A stretch of 15,944 nucleotides of DNA from JBOHPP01 sp050731755 (GTDB lineage Bacteria > Methylomirabilota > Methylomirabilia > Rokubacteriales > CSP1-6), in the NCBI GenBank assembly GCA_050731755.1, contig JBOHPP010000057.1, positions 1 through 15,944 on the forward strand. Direction: 5' to 3'. The position numbers were made by a program, and so were the translations under genes. The notes below the pieces were generated by a model that worked only from the letters and a program-made list of their open reading frames with translations, did no database searches and was not told the origin of the DNA. Positions 15,148 to 15,944 of this stretch are shown here, one piece after another. The number at the start of each line of letters is the position of its first letter. Positions within the stretch are counted from its first letter, which is position 1.

Positions 15148-15339
15148 TCACGACTTCATGGGCTGGCCGGGCTTCCCCGCCACATACCAGTCGGGGGGAG
15201 GGATCTCTTCGAACACGACCCAGACGGCCTCGCGCGGGAGCTTGGCGACGTCGGCGATGACGTCGGTGACCCGCCGCGCGATCTCGTCGCGGCGCTCCTT
15301 GGAGTGGCCCTCGTAGAGGCGGATGTTGACGAATGGCAT
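15148..15339 (-). CDS. 4-oxalocrotonate tautomerase family protein
   Basis: This 63-residue protein has the tautomerase fold, normally a hexamer of small beta-alpha-beta subunits. The catalytic proline is P1 after Met removal (MPFVNIRLYEGHSKERRDEI), and the C-terminal half has the usual VFEEIPPPDWYVAGK. The frame is open to 15510, but the ATG at 15339 is required to expose Pro at the N-terminus and has GAGGT 6 bases upstream. Compared with characterised 4-oxalocrotonate tautomerase, position 11 is His instead of Arg and position 39 is Trp instead of Arg, while position 50 is Trp instead of Phe. The proline chemistry is therefore kept, but the usual dicarboxylate-binding arginines are missing. 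It is the first gene of the operon. It may isomerise an intermediate related to the lactonase or amidohydrolase step, or catalyse a different reaction. Confidence 0.88.
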   Translation of the reverse strand: MPFVNIRLYEGHSKERRDEIARRVTDVIADVAKLPREAVWVVFEEIPPPDWYVAGKPGQPMKS

Positions 15340-15477
15340 GGGTTGACCTCGCCGGCGGATTTCGGGTCGCGAAGCGGAGGGAGAGTAGCACGCAGGTGCG
15401 GCCCGTCGCAAGCCGCAGCCCCCCAGGTCGGCGGCAGCGTTCTTGCTCACTGCGCAAGCGCAGGAGGAAATCCGCCC
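15340..15477. promoter_or_regulatory. Divergent intergenic region
   Basis: These 138 bases separate the minus-strand tautomerase operon from the plus-strand HHE gene, so at least two promoters are expected here. A candidate is seen for the minus strand (15382-15411). For the plus strand no convincing -35/-10 pair was found. A short CTTGC/GCAAG inverted repeat with a 7-base spacer lies at 15442-15458, just before the GGAGGAA ribosome binding site of the HHE gene. No terminator or RNA gene is seen. Confidence 0.5.
15382..15411 (-). promoter_or_regulatory. Candidate promoter of the tautomerase-Liv operon
   Basis: On the minus strand, TTGCGA (15411-15406) is followed after 18 bases by TACTCT (15387-15382), which is preceded by TGC as in an extended -10. 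A transcript would start near 15375 and leave a leader of about 36 bases with GAGGT before the tautomerase ATG. The hexamers match the consensus only partly. Confidence 0.35.
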
Positions 15478-15933
15478 ATGAACGCGATCGATCTGCTGAA
15501 GAAACAGCACAAAAACGTCAAGGCGCTGTTCAAGAAGGTGGAGAACACTGAGGACGCGCGCACTCGGCGCCAGCTACTCGGCCAGATTGCCATGGAACTC
15601 CAGGTCCACACGAAGATCGAAGAGGAGATCTTCTACCCGGCCGTGAAGGAATTGGACACCAAGCAAGCCAAAGAGATGGTGGCCGAGGCCTTCGAGGAGC
15701 ACCACGTGGTGGACCTGGTCCTGGCCGATCTTCCGAACGTGAATCCCGCCGACGAGCGGTTCGAGGCGAAGATGACGGTCCTCTCGGAGCTGGTCGAGCA
15801 CCACGCCGAAGAGGAAGAAAAAGAGATGTTCAAGACCGCCAACCGCCTGGGCAAGGACGAGCTCAACGAGCTCGGCGAGCGGATGCAGGCGCGGGCCGAA
15901 GAGCTGCAGAGCCGAGGCAGCAAGGTCGCCTGA
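15478..15933 (+). CDS. Hemerythrin HHE cation-binding domain protein
   Basis: This 151-residue, very Glu/Lys-rich cytoplasmic protein consists almost entirely of one hemerythrin-like four-helix bundle. Such domains bind a diiron centre and take part in oxygen, nitric oxide or iron handling. Candidate ligands are spaced as expected: H11 in LLKKQHKNV, H44 with E48 in VHTKIEEEIFYP, H75/H76 in EEHHVVD, and H108 with E112 in VEHHAEEEEKEMF. The frame is open upstream to 15046, but that part runs antisense to the tautomerase and lactonase genes. The ATG at 15478 is preceded by GGAGGAA with about 7 bases of spacing and begins the helix directly. It is the only plus-strand gene and is transcribed away from the operon, so a functional link to the transporters is not indicated. 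Confidence 0.92.
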   Translation: MNAIDLLKKQHKNVKALFKKVENTEDARTRRQLLGQIAMELQVHTKIEEEIFYPAVKELDTKQAKEMVAEAFEEHHVVDLVLADLPNVNPADERFEAKMTVLSELVEHHAEEEEKEMFKTANRLGKDELNELGERMQARAEELQSRGSKVA

Positions 15934-15944
15934 CGCGGTAGACT

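Noticed and set aside
15046..15477. N-terminal extension of the HHE protein by 144 residues
   Set aside because: It runs antisense to the tautomerase and the lactonase start, has no domain, and a strong ribosome binding site sits directly before the ATG at 15478.
15340..15510. N-terminal extension of the tautomerase by 57 residues
   Set aside because: The enzyme family needs an N-terminal Pro after Met removal, which only the ATG at 15339 provides; the extension also overlaps the HHE gene.

Overview
This is a gene-dense, very GC-rich stretch of bacterial chromosome. Every gene except the last is on the minus strand. Exported binding proteins with classical N-terminal signal peptides and no lipobox point to a Gram-negative cell envelope. 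The mix of solute ABC importers with lactonase, epoxide hydrolase and amidohydrolase genes is common in soil or rhizosphere heterotrophs (GC-rich Proteobacteria, Rokubacteria/Methylomirabilota-like lineages). That taxonomic guess is weak, because no rRNA or taxonomic marker gene is present. No mobile element, CRISPR, tRNA or rRNA was seen, and no gene-free gap exceeds 140 bases.

Layout, in the direction of minus-strand transcription (right to left). (A) 15339 to 8337 looks like one operon. It encodes a small 4-oxalocrotonate-tautomerase-family enzyme, an SMP-30/gluconolactonase-family hydrolase, a metal-dependent amidohydrolase, and a complete branched-chain-amino-acid-type (HAAT) ABC importer: binding protein, LivH, LivM, LivG, LivF. 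A strong 13-bp hairpin with one internal mismatch lies between the binding-protein and livH genes. (B) 8269 to 7615 is a compact VapBC-type toxin-antitoxin pair (AbrB-like antitoxin, PIN-domain toxin) with a perfect 8-bp AT-rich inverted repeat over its likely promoter. (C) 7503 to the left edge looks like a second operon. It encodes a complete peptide/nickel-type ABC importer (family-5 binding protein, DppB, DppC, DppD, DppF) with a DAO-family FAD oxidoreductase between DppC and DppD, and a truncated epoxide-hydrolase-family gene at its end. (D) 15478 to 15933, on the plus strand, is a hemerythrin-like HHE protein, divergent from operon A.

Both operons pair a complete importer with soluble enzymes. 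The simplest reading is two uptake-and-degradation modules: A for a solute processed by ring or amide hydrolysis, lactone opening and isomerisation, and C for an amine- or amino-acid-containing solute oxidised by the flavoenzyme. The actual substrates cannot be read from the sequence. Genes that open a transcription unit, plus the amidohydrolase, the HAAT binding protein and VapC, have clear Shine-Dalgarno sequences. Most downstream transporter genes lack one and overlap or nearly touch their upstream neighbour, which suggests translational coupling. Nothing here looks like a wholly new system; the operon architecture, the livK-livH hairpin, the substituted tautomerase and the toxin-antitoxin operator are the points most worth checking.
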